The position numbers and the translations under genes were made by a program. Of a stretch of DNA of 12,322 bases, positions 1-5,785 are shown in pieces. The notes under the pieces were generated by a model. That model saw only the letters and a list, made by a program, of their open reading frames with translations. It was not told the DNA's origin and searched no databases. Source of the stretch: CAYGHG01 sp964349515 (GTDB lineage Bacteria > Oederibacteriota > PGYV01 > CAYGHG01). Each line of letters starts with the position of its first letter. Position 1 is the first letter of the stretch. The stretch is taken from contig CAYGHG010000076.1 of NCBI GenBank assembly GCA_964349515.1, forward strand, positions 1 through 12,322, written 5' to 3'.

Positions 1-393
1 TCCCCCCTGCCCCCCTTTCCGAACAAAGGGGGTTAGGACGAAACTTCGCGCGAGCATAGACAAGGATTGATTTCAATACTTAGATTGCTCCGCCGTGCAC
101 AACGAGTATTGTAAACAGGTTTTAGCAGTAACTTCTGTCTTCTGTCTCTTGTCTTTCCCCACTTATAACTTATAGCTTAACTACAATCCCCCCTGCCCCC
201 CTTTCCGAACAAAGGGGGTTAGGACGAAACTTCGCGCGAGCATAGACAAGGATTGATTTCAATACTTAGATTGCTCCGCCGTGCACAACGAGTATTGTAA
301 ACAGGTTTTAGCAGTAACTTCTGTCTTCTGTCTCTTGTCTTTCCCCGCTTATAACTTATAGCTTATAGCTTATAGCTTATAGCTTAACTACAG
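1..393. repeat. 186-bp direct tandem repeat, two units
   Basis: Unit 1 (1-186) and unit 2 (187-393) are nearly identical. The only differences I see are one substitution (A161 versus G347) and three extra copies of the 7-mer CTTATAG in unit 2 (four copies at 355-382 against one at 169-175), which make it 21 bp longer. Each unit starts with a hairpin (CCCCCTTT at 11-18 with AAAGGGGG at 25-32), has a second 7-bp hairpin (CAATACT 74-80 with AGTATTG 105-111), then a CT-rich tract with CTTCTGTCTTCTGTC (132-146), then an AT-rich tail. No credible ORF lies inside. The array is non-coding and fills the stretch downstream of yraN. The near identity points to recent duplication. No transposase or target-site duplication is visible. 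Confidence 0.95.
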
Positions 394-416
394 CCTTTGG
401 GAAAGGTGGCTAGGAC
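394..416. repeat. decayed remnant of a third repeat unit
   Basis: Where a third 186-bp unit should begin, the sequence CCTTTGGGAAAGGTGGCTAG followed by GAC resembles the hairpin head of the unit (CCTTTCCGAACAAAGGGGGTTAGGAC), with a shortened loop and changed stem. It runs into the stop codon of yraN (410-412), so the last codons of yraN may derive from repeat DNA. The alignment was made by eye over about 23 bp and is suggestive rather than certain. Confidence 0.45.
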
Positions 417-775
417 ATTAGGAATGCGCCTTTTACAAGTTCTACTTTAAGTGCTTTTTTGCCCGAGGAGGTTACTCCCACCACGTCAAAGCGGAAAAAT
501 GTATTTTTGATTTTGTTGAGCATTATGTATTCTTTGGCGGCTGTGATTAACTTTCTCTGTTTTTTCAGGTCAACAGCCTCAAAGGGATGAATTTTGGAGG
601 TTATGTCCCTGGATTTGACTTCGATAAAACAGAGCCTGTCTTTGTCACGGGCTATGATGTCTATTTCCCCTGTTTTAAGCCGGCAATTTCTCGCGACTAT
701 CTCATAGCCGTGGTTGTAAAGGTATTGGGCAACCTCTTTTTCAAACTCAAGCCCCTTGCTCTTAAAATTCTCCAT
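410..775 (-). CDS. yraN: YraN family (UPF0102) nuclease-like protein
   Basis: The 121-residue product is full length for the YraN/UPF0102 family, a restriction-endonuclease-like fold of uncertain cellular role. The family core is plain: an N-terminal helix (residues 7-22), GEIDIIA at 36-42 and the FIEVKSR strand at 50-56, giving the D39, E52, K54 arrangement of PD-(D/E)xK folds. The HPFEAVDLKKQRKL stretch that follows is also typical of the family. The ATG at 773-775 has a G-rich AGGGGG-like ribosome site just upstream. It is the last gene of the train and follows rnhB, a common pairing in bacteria. A 101-bp gap with an inverted repeat separates the two, so it might be expressed partly on its own. 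Its last codons overlap a possible repeat remnant. Identity is secure; biochemical function is not. Confidence 0.93.
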   Translation of the reverse strand: MENFKSKGLEFEKEVAQYLYNHGYEIVARNCRLKTGEIDIIARDKDRLCFIEVKSRDITSKIHPFEAVDLKKQRKLITAAKEYIMLNKIKNTFFRFDVVGVTSSGKKALKVELVKGAFLMS

Positions 776-816
776 ATCCCCCCCTGAAAAAATAAGAGAA
801 TAAGTCAGAAGCCCGG

Positions 817-860
817 AGACAAAAGTGTTTTCAGTCTTTTTCCCTTTAAAACTTTTGTCT
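817..860. repeat. inverted repeat in the rnhB-yraN gap
   Basis: AGACAAAAGT (817-826) is the exact reverse complement of ACTTTTGTCT (851-860), and pairing extends with a small bulge into TTTT/AAAA. The right arm runs on into TGTGTCTTCTGTCTTA, which stops just before the rnhB stop codon (877-879) and belongs to the CT-rich motif family also seen at 132-157, 318-343 and 9982-10007. As minus-strand RNA it could form a hairpin between rnhB and yraN. No U-tract directly follows, so I do not call it an intrinsic terminator. Confidence 0.7.
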
Positions 861-876
861 TGTGTCTTCTGTCTTA

Positions 877-1497
877 TTAACTTTTATTTACATACTTTCC
901 CACCGGCTTATAACTTTTCCTGTGTATTTGCGTTATCCCCATTTTTTCAAGCGCTTTTATGTGCTCCGCCGTGCCGTAACCTTTGTGCGAGGCAAAGCCG
1001 TAGCCGGGGTAAATCCTGTCGTAGTTTCTCATGACCCTGTCCCTGTAGACTTTTGCGAGCACTGACGCGGCCGCTATAGACAGGCTCTTTGCGTCGCCGC
1101 CGGTTATGGTTTTGGCTTTCATCCCCTCAAGTTCCGGCAGCCTGTTGCCGTCCACTATTACAAAAGCAGGCTGAGGGGAGAGTTTTTTTACCGCCTGCCT
1201 CATACAGTCCATGGTCGCCGCGAGTATGTTGCACGAATCAATCACTGTGCAGGAAGCTTCGGCTATGGCGTATGATATGGAACAGCGTATTATTGCGTCA
1301 AAGAATTCCTCGCGTTTTTTTTCGGTGAGTTTTTTGGAGTCGTTTAAACCCTCAAGCCCCCCTGTATCCGCGGGGTTTAAAATAACCGCGGCAGCCACAA
1401 CCGGCCCTGCCCAGGGGCCCCTGCCCGCTTCGTCAACCCCCGCGAGCATAGGGCCGTAAGCCTCGTCAAACCCGCGGAGCCTTTCAAAACTTTCCAT
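877..1497 (-). CDS. rnhB: ribonuclease HII
   Basis: RNase HII cleaves the RNA strand of RNA-DNA hybrids and starts removal of misincorporated ribonucleotides from DNA. The 206-residue length is normal. The family signatures are all present: GVDEAGRG at 20-27 with catalytic D22 and E23, NDSKKLT at 52-58, VDGN at 115-118 with D116, and GDAKSLSIAAASVLAKV at 134-150 with D135, followed by the YPGYGFASHKGYGT segment (163-176) and the C-terminal HRKSY motif (192-196). The ATG (1495-1497) lies 9 bp after the preceding small gene, consistent with co-transcription. The only oddity is that dispersed repeat DNA directly abuts the stop codon. Confidence 0.98.
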   Translation of the reverse strand: MESFERLRGFDEAYGPMLAGVDEAGRGPWAGPVVAAAVILNPADTGGLEGLNDSKKLTEKKREEFFDAIIRCSISYAIAEASCTVIDSCNILAATMDCMRQAVKKLSPQPAFVIVDGNRLPELEGMKAKTITGGDAKSLSIAAASVLAKVYRDRVMRNYDRIYPGYGFASHKGYGTAEHIKALEKMGITQIHRKSYKPVGKYVNKS

Positions 1498-1506
1498 TTT
1501 TTATGT

Positions 1507-1737
1507 TTAGTGCCTTTTTCTTTCGTCTTCCGGCTTTTCTTCCGGCCCGGAGGGAAAAAGAGAATCCTGCACATAACCGCCAAACTGCTTGTCATCCAGT
1601 TCCTCAAACTCTATCTTTTCCAGAACCGCCTCTTCCACATATTCAGCCTCGCTCCTGCCTGTCAGCGAACACCTTTCCCTGATAAGCCTGCTCAGGCTTT
1701 CACTTAGATCCACCTTTATTCTGTCCCGTTTTTCCAT
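1507..1737 (-). CDS. small ribbon-helix-helix-like protein
   Basis: This 76-residue protein reads as a ribbon-helix-helix (CopG/Arc-like) unit: a short basic strand RIKVDLSES (6-14), helix A LSRLIRERCSLTG (15-27) and helix B SEAEYVEEAVLEKIEFE (29-45), followed by an acidic, probably disordered tail (46-76). Such proteins usually dimerise and bind DNA through the strand, as antitoxins or small repressors. No toxin gene lies beside it, so an antitoxin role is not supported here. The ATG (1735-1737) directly follows the rsfS stop codon with no gap, and rnhB starts 9 bp downstream, so it sits inside a coupled operon. The fold assignment is by pattern only; it could regulate its own operon, but nothing in the sequence shows that. 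Confidence 0.75.
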   Translation of the reverse strand: MEKRDRIKVDLSESLSRLIRERCSLTGRSEAEYVEEAVLEKIEFEELDDKQFGGYVQDSLFPSGPEEKPEDERKRH

Positions 1738-2301
1738 TTAGCGCCCCTTCTTTGCTGTTTTCTTCTTTGCGGTTTTCTTTACAGAAACTTTCTTCTTCGC
1801 CGGCTTGGGTTTCAAAACTTTTTTTGCTTTTTTCGGCGCCTTTACTGCTTTTACTTTTTTTACTGCTTTTACTTTTTTTACTGCTTTTACTTTCTTTACT
1901 GCCCCTGCTTTCTTTACTGCCTTTACTTTCTTTTCCGTCTTTACTGTCTTTACTTCCTTTTCCGTCTTCAAAGCAGCTGCAACTTCTTTCTCGCCCCAAA
2001 TCTTTTCAATATTATAGAACAGCCTCGCCTCTTTGTCAAATATATGGACAAGCACATCCGCGTAATCAAGAATCAGCCATTTTGAATCAAAACCCGTTTC
2101 CCTGTGCACGGGGGATTCTCCCGCGTCTTTCATCTCCTTGTCCACATAATCATAAAGCGCCTTTGCGTGCACCGATGAGTTTCCGCCGCACACGATGTAA
2201 TAATCCCACAAATCCGAAGCTCCGTTTACGTCAAAGACTCTGATGTTTTCGGCCTTTTTTGAGTCTAAAAGCTGCGTAATCTTTTCAGCTGTTGCGTTCA
2301 T
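1738..2301 (-). CDS. rsfS: ribosomal silencing factor RsfS with long Lys-rich tail
   Basis: Residues 1-107 match the RsfS/YbeB/Iojap family, which binds uL14 on the large ribosomal subunit and blocks subunit joining when nutrients are scarce. Visible landmarks are DLWDYYIVCGG (30-40), SKWLILDYADVLVHIF (73-88) and RLFYNIEKIWG (93-103). Family members usually end about here. This one continues for about 80 residues (108-187) of almost only K, A, V, P and T, including three consecutive KVKAVK units and PKPAKKK/KKTAKKK motifs like histone H1 tails. The frame is open and ends at a stop adjoining the next ATG, so the tail is a real part of the ORF. The start (2299-2301) overlaps the tonB stop as ATGA. 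The usual partner nadD is not adjacent. Confidence 0.93.
   Translation of the reverse strand: MNATAEKITQLLDSKKAENIRVFDVNGASDLWDYYIVCGGNSSVHAKALYDYVDKEMKDAGESPVHRETGFDSKWLILDYADVLVHIFDKEARLFYNIEKIWGEKEVAAALKTEKEVKTVKTEKKVKAVKKAGAVKKVKAVKKVKAVKKVKAVKAPKKAKKVLKPKPAKKKVSVKKTAKKKTAKKGR
1841..1930. repeat. 18-bp tandem repeat within rsfS tail
   Basis: TTTACTGCTTTTACTTTT repeats with an 18-bp period from 1841: units at 1841, 1859 and 1877 are almost identical, and units at 1895 and 1913 are diverged. In the rsfS frame each unit encodes a six-residue KVKAVK-type block. The perfect in-frame period suggests expansion by slippage or unequal exchange, so tail length may vary between strains. Confidence 0.85.
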
Positions 2302-3029
2302 TTTCTCGCTCCAAATTTAAAGAGCAGCACCCCTGCCTGCTCTTCGTTTTTGTAAGGAAGAGGGTCAAACTGCATCTTCCTCGCCTGCGACAATGCCATC
2401 CTGTCAAGTTCGGGGTATCCGGATGTCCTCACAAGCCTTACATCCTTTATTATTCCGCTGGATAGGACTGTTATCTCTATCATCAGTTCTGTTTCTTCGG
2501 GAAGTTTTCTCGGAAATATCCAGTCCATTTTTTTATAGCGCCTGGCCGCAAGCGCGCCTGTTATGTCGGGGTCTCCGCCCGCTATGGTCTCGCCGTCAGC
2601 GGCGTGAGCGTCCTCCTCTATTTCCCTGGTTATGTCATCGGTGACTTCGCTGCGGTTGTCTTTCAGGCTGTCGCGCGAAAAAGCTGTTTCAAGCCTCGCC
2701 TTTTCTTCTTCTATTTTTTTAAGAAGCGCTTTTACGTCAGGTTCTTCTTTCTTTACCACCGGGTCGGCCGGTTTCGGTTCGGCCGGCTTTGGAGTCACTT
2801 TTTTCACGGTGGTGCCGAGTTTTTTCTGCACAGGCGCCACTCCCGCGCTCTTTTTTTCCTCACCCTTCTGCCCCCTGTACTCCGAGGAATCAATAAGGGC
2901 CACGTCCGTCAGAAGCGCGACTTTTTTTGGCGGCGCCTGTATGACAGCCGCGGAAAGCGCCAAGATCACCGCGGCGTGTAATACCAGCGTGATTCCTGCT
3001 GATGAAAAATCCGTGCGGTCAAGCGTCAT
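2298..3029 (-). CDS. tonB: TonB-type energy-transducing protein
   Basis: The 243-residue protein has TonB/TolA architecture: a single N-terminal membrane anchor (about 11-31), a Lys/Pro-rich spacer (PKPAEPKPADP, 80-90) with a charged, probably helical stretch (98-116), and a C-terminal TonB domain (about 164-242). The last contains the family-typical RTSGYPELDRMALSQARK (201-218) and ends in a VLLFKFG strand. TonB carries energy from the ExbB/ExbD motor across the periplasm to outer-membrane proteins. It follows exbD with an ATGA overlap and overlaps rsfS the same way, so translation is coupled on both sides. The spacer is short, about 130 residues. The C-terminal domain favours TonB over TolA; no TolB or Pal gene is in view. 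Its partner is probably the barrel encoded upstream (4097-5785). Confidence 0.9.
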   Translation of the reverse strand: MTLDRTDFSSAGITLVLHAAVILALSAAVIQAPPKKVALLTDVALIDSSEYRGQKGEEKKSAGVAPVQKKLGTTVKKVTPKPAEPKPADPVVKKEEPDVKALLKKIEEEKARLETAFSRDSLKDNRSEVTDDITREIEEDAHAADGETIAGGDPDITGALAARRYKKMDWIFPRKLPEETELMIEITVLSSGIIKDVRLVRTSGYPELDRMALSQARKMQFDPLPYKNEEQAGVLLFKFGARK

Positions 3030-3460
3030 TTCTTTATGCGCCCCTCTATTTCCCCTTCGGGGATGGTTGATATTGCTATCCTCTCGGCGCCCGCGTCTTT
3101 GGCAATGCTCATCACCCTGACCATCTCGCCGTGAAAGGACATTTTATCGCCTTCTATTATAACCCTGTCGCTTGCCGTCTCGGCCAAAAGTTTTTGTACA
3201 GACTCCTTGAGCTGGATGTCTGTTGAAACCTCTGCGCCGTTTATGTATGTCCGCCCCTCGTTTGTAACCGATATAACCACGTGCTTCTCGGGCGAGCTTT
3301 CAGACTCGGTTTTGGCCGACGGCAGGTTTATTTTTATATTGCCCTGTATTATGTAAGGCGTGGTGACCATAAAAATAATCAGAAGCACGAGCATGACGTC
3401 GCAAAGCGGGGTCACGTTTATCTCGTGTATCAGTTTTTCCCTTTCGCGCCTCTTTAACAT
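3026..3460 (-). CDS. exbD: ExbD/TolR biopolymer transport protein
   Basis: The 144-residue protein belongs to the ExbD/TolR family: a short cytoplasmic N-terminus, one membrane helix (about 18-36) and a periplasmic domain (40-144). The INVTPLCDVMLVLLIIFMVT segment (14-33) holds the conserved membrane aspartate D21, equivalent to ExbD D25 and TolR D23, which carries protons in the motor. It starts 3 bp after exbB and ends in an ATGA overlap with tonB. ExbD and TolR cannot be separated on this sequence; ExbD is chosen because the next gene encodes a TonB C-terminal domain. Family identity is very secure. Confidence 0.95.
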   Translation of the reverse strand: MLKRREREKLIHEINVTPLCDVMLVLLIIFMVTTPYIIQGNIKINLPSAKTESESSPEKHVVISVTNEGRTYINGAEVSTDIQLKESVQKLLAETASDRVIIEGDKMSFHGEMVRVMSIAKDAGAERIAISTIPEGEIEGRIKK

Positions 3461-3463
3461 TGT

Positions 3464-4084
3464 TTACGCCTCTTCTATCGCGTCTGACAGTTCGGACGCC
3501 GCGTTTATGCACTCTGTCTCAACCGCGCCTATTTTTCTTACAAACAGATTGTAACCGACCACTGCAGGCACAGCGACAAATATGCCCATCGCAGTTGCCA
3601 CCAGCGCCTCTGCTATACCGTTGGCGACGACAGACGGCCCGCCGCCGGATGCAAGCGAAAGGTCGTGGAAGGCACGTATTATCCCTATGACCGTCCCGAA
3701 CAGCCCTATAAAGGGCGCGACGTTTCCTATTGAGCCGAGTATCCCCAGATACTGCTGCATCCGCTCCGCTTCAAAATTCAACTCGCGCTGCATGGCTGCC
3801 TCATTTTTATCCCTGTCAAGTTTCCTGTTTTTCAGCCCCGTGAGAATAACCGAGGCCACAGGGCCGGGGGTGGTCTGCGCGAGAGTGATGGCGGAATCCG
3901 CATCCCCGCTTTTAACAGCTTTTGTTATTTTTTCCATGAATTCCCTGGTGCTGATTTTCATTGAGGCGAACCTTACCGCGCGCTCAATGATTATGAACCA
4001 GGAAACTACTGATATGCCCAACAGTACAAAGACGGTAAGCCCGCCCTTTACAAACATCTGCCAGAATGAGAGTTCACCGAACAT
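3464..4084 (-). CDS. exbB: ExbB/TolQ (MotA-family) proton channel protein
   Basis: The 206-residue protein has the three-helix ExbB/TolQ layout: TM1 at about 14-34, a cytoplasmic loop, TM2 at 113-137 with the hallmark APFIGLFGTVIGII (123-136), and TM3 at 157-182 (GIAEALVATAMGIFVAVPAVVGYNL). T131 and T164 sit where the proton-path threonines of ExbB/TolQ lie. With ExbD it forms the inner-membrane stator that converts proton flow into motion of TonB. It has the strongest ribosome-binding site in the cluster, AAAGGAGGACTTCA before the ATG, which suits the high ExbB stoichiometry known for these complexes. The gap to the barrel gene is 12 bp. TolQ cannot be excluded by sequence alone. Confidence 0.95.
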   Translation of the reverse strand: MFGELSFWQMFVKGGLTVFVLLGISVVSWFIIIERAVRFASMKISTREFMEKITKAVKSGDADSAITLAQTTPGPVASVILTGLKNRKLDRDKNEAAMQRELNFEAERMQQYLGILGSIGNVAPFIGLFGTVIGIIRAFHDLSLASGGGPSVVANGIAEALVATAMGIFVAVPAVVGYNLFVRKIGAVETECINAASELSDAIEEA

Positions 4085-4096
4085 TGAAGTCCTCCT

Positions 4097-5785
4097 TTAG
4101 AATTTGTATGACAGAGACAGCATTCCGTTTATTCCCTGTAGTTTGTAATAATATAGCAAATAATGGGTGTTATTCAAAACGTTATTTACCTTAAGCCCCG
4201 CGGTGAAATTAGCGGTTATCTCCCGCTCCACCCCGAGGTCAAGCAGCGCAAACGCCCCTATCCTGTCGTTTGAAGTACCCATATAACCGCTTTCAAGCTT
4301 AAGCGCCGCGTTAAATGACCACTCAAAAAGCCCGTAAACAGCCTTTAGTTCCCCTGTTGAATGCGGGAAATATGTAAGTTTTCCGTTTGAAACTTTGTCC
4401 GCGTGCCTGTATGTGTAGGAGGCAATCACGCTTAAGTCTTTCATCTTCAGCGTCTCAACGCTTATGCCTGCGTATGTATATTCAATGTCATTGTTGTGGT
4501 ATTCAAAAATACCGTCCGAATCAGCGTCGTCAATGTAGATGTTGTTTTTTATTCCTTTTGACCCCCAGAAAATTTCGGTAAAAAGCCCGAGCCCGCTAAT
4601 ATACGCCCCCCCGCGGAAGTCAAAGTTCTCGGCAGAGGGCCTCACACCCGCGGAAGGCAGGAGGTAAGGCGAGGCGTTAAAATTAAAATATTCAGGCGCT
4701 TTCATGTCAGGGGTAAAATCAATGTAAACCGAGAGCCAGGAAAGCGGAATGTAGCTCGCCCTGACATAAGGGCTCAGCCAGAAATAGTCGGCGCCGGCCG
4801 CGTACCCCGATATTTTCAGCCCCGCCTGCAGGTTAACCGGCTCAAAAAAGAATATGGCCTTGAGCAGAATTCCGAGGTCAAACCCGCCTGTGTCACCGGC
4901 CGAGGGGTAAAACCTGTCAAAAACAGAAAGATTCAGGCTGACATTTGCCTTAATCCTGCCTCCTTCTTCCTGTATGAAATCCTTCTCGCCCGAGGCCGCT
5001 ATCGACAGTATGTTTTCCTTGTAAGCAAAAACATTACCGGGCTTCTTTGCGCTGTAACCGTATGAGAGCAATCCGCTTATCCCGAAGCCTTCTATTTCAC
5101 CGTTAAGAGCCCCCTTTAAAAGCGCCTTGGAGTAATCAAAACTTCCGCCCAGGCTGTTTAGGGGAAAAGGGTTGTCAAAAATATTAAGGAATCCCGAGAA
5201 ACCGTACACCGCCTCAAAAGGGTGGTGGTCTGCCCTGAAATAGAGGTCTATGTTATTCAGGTTTGAAGAGGTATCCCTGCTGTTGACCCTCTCATTATTA
5301 TGGTTGTGATGAAAAACCCTCACAACGCCGTCCCCTATGGAACCGAAAGATTTTGCCGCAAGCCCCTCAGCGAGAAAAGAGGCGTATGTGCCCGCCTCAA
5401 GCCTTAAGCGCCCCACAAAATCACTCTGCCCCGGCCTTCCCAGGTACTGCGGGGTAAACTCCTCTTCCTTTAAATATGAATAGGGCATCTCTATTTTTTC
5501 CTTTTCATAAAGCACATTCTTTATGTCCTGGAGGTTCTCAAGGCTTGTAATCTCTCTTTTTAACATTATGGCCGTGTCCACCTGGCCGGTGATAAGTATT
5601 TCCGGCACCTTAAAATCAAAGCCCTCCCCTTTTTTGATATTGAGCCCGTCCTCTTCACCCGACACTTTGTACTCACCCGCGGCAAATGCCTTTTCTTCCT
5701 GGATGTCTGTTATGCCATCCTTGTCCTCGGCCCGCGCAAACCCCGCAACAAGCAAAAACACGGCAAGCAATAATATTTTTTTCAT
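4097..5785 (-). CDS. outer-membrane beta-barrel protein, TonB-receptor-like C-terminus
   Basis: The 562-residue product has a signal peptide ending at ARA (17-19) and a long series of alternating aromatic/polar strands. It closes with LKVNNVLNNTHYLLYYYKLQ and a terminal LSLSYKF, the last-strand pattern of TonB-dependent receptors with its C-terminal Phe. A full plug domain is not evident: only a short KVPEILITGQVD (59-70), reminiscent of the start of a plug, precedes about 45 residues of linker before strands begin near 125. An acidic loop IDDADSDGIFEYHNND (near 414-430) could bind a cation. It lies between the TPR gene (ATGA overlap) and exbB, so it is probably the outer-membrane client of this ExbBD-TonB set. 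Substrate unknown. It could instead be a passive porin-like barrel, so the receptor role is inference. Confidence 0.8.
   Translation of the reverse strand: MKKILLLAVFLLVAGFARAEDKDGITDIQEEKAFAAGEYKVSGEEDGLNIKKGEGFDFKVPEILITGQVDTAIMLKREITSLENLQDIKNVLYEKEKIEMPYSYLKEEEFTPQYLGRPGQSDFVGRLRLEAGTYASFLAEGLAAKSFGSIGDGVVRVFHHNHNNERVNSRDTSSNLNNIDLYFRADHHPFEAVYGFSGFLNIFDNPFPLNSLGGSFDYSKALLKGALNGEIEGFGISGLLSYGYSAKKPGNVFAYKENILSIAASGEKDFIQEEGGRIKANVSLNLSVFDRFYPSAGDTGGFDLGILLKAIFFFEPVNLQAGLKISGYAAGADYFWLSPYVRASYIPLSWLSVYIDFTPDMKAPEYFNFNASPYLLPSAGVRPSAENFDFRGGAYISGLGLFTEIFWGSKGIKNNIYIDDADSDGIFEYHNNDIEYTYAGISVETLKMKDLSVIASYTYRHADKVSNGKLTYFPHSTGELKAVYGLFEWSFNAALKLESGYMGTSNDRIGAFALLDLGVEREITANFTAGLKVNNVLNNTHYLLYYYKLQGINGMLSLSYKF

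Noticed and set aside
1..393. CRISPR array
   Set aside because: There are only two long units with a 186-bp period and no short repeat/variable spacer pattern.
1507..1737. Toxin-antitoxin locus
   Set aside because: The RHH-like protein has no adjacent toxin. Its neighbours are rsfS and rnhB.
1700..1999. Minus-strand Ser/Lys repeat ORF (KSSKKSKSSKK)
   Set aside because: It is a frame shadow of the rsfS Lys-rich tail and its 18-bp repeats. The rsfS frame carries the conserved domain and coupled start and stop.
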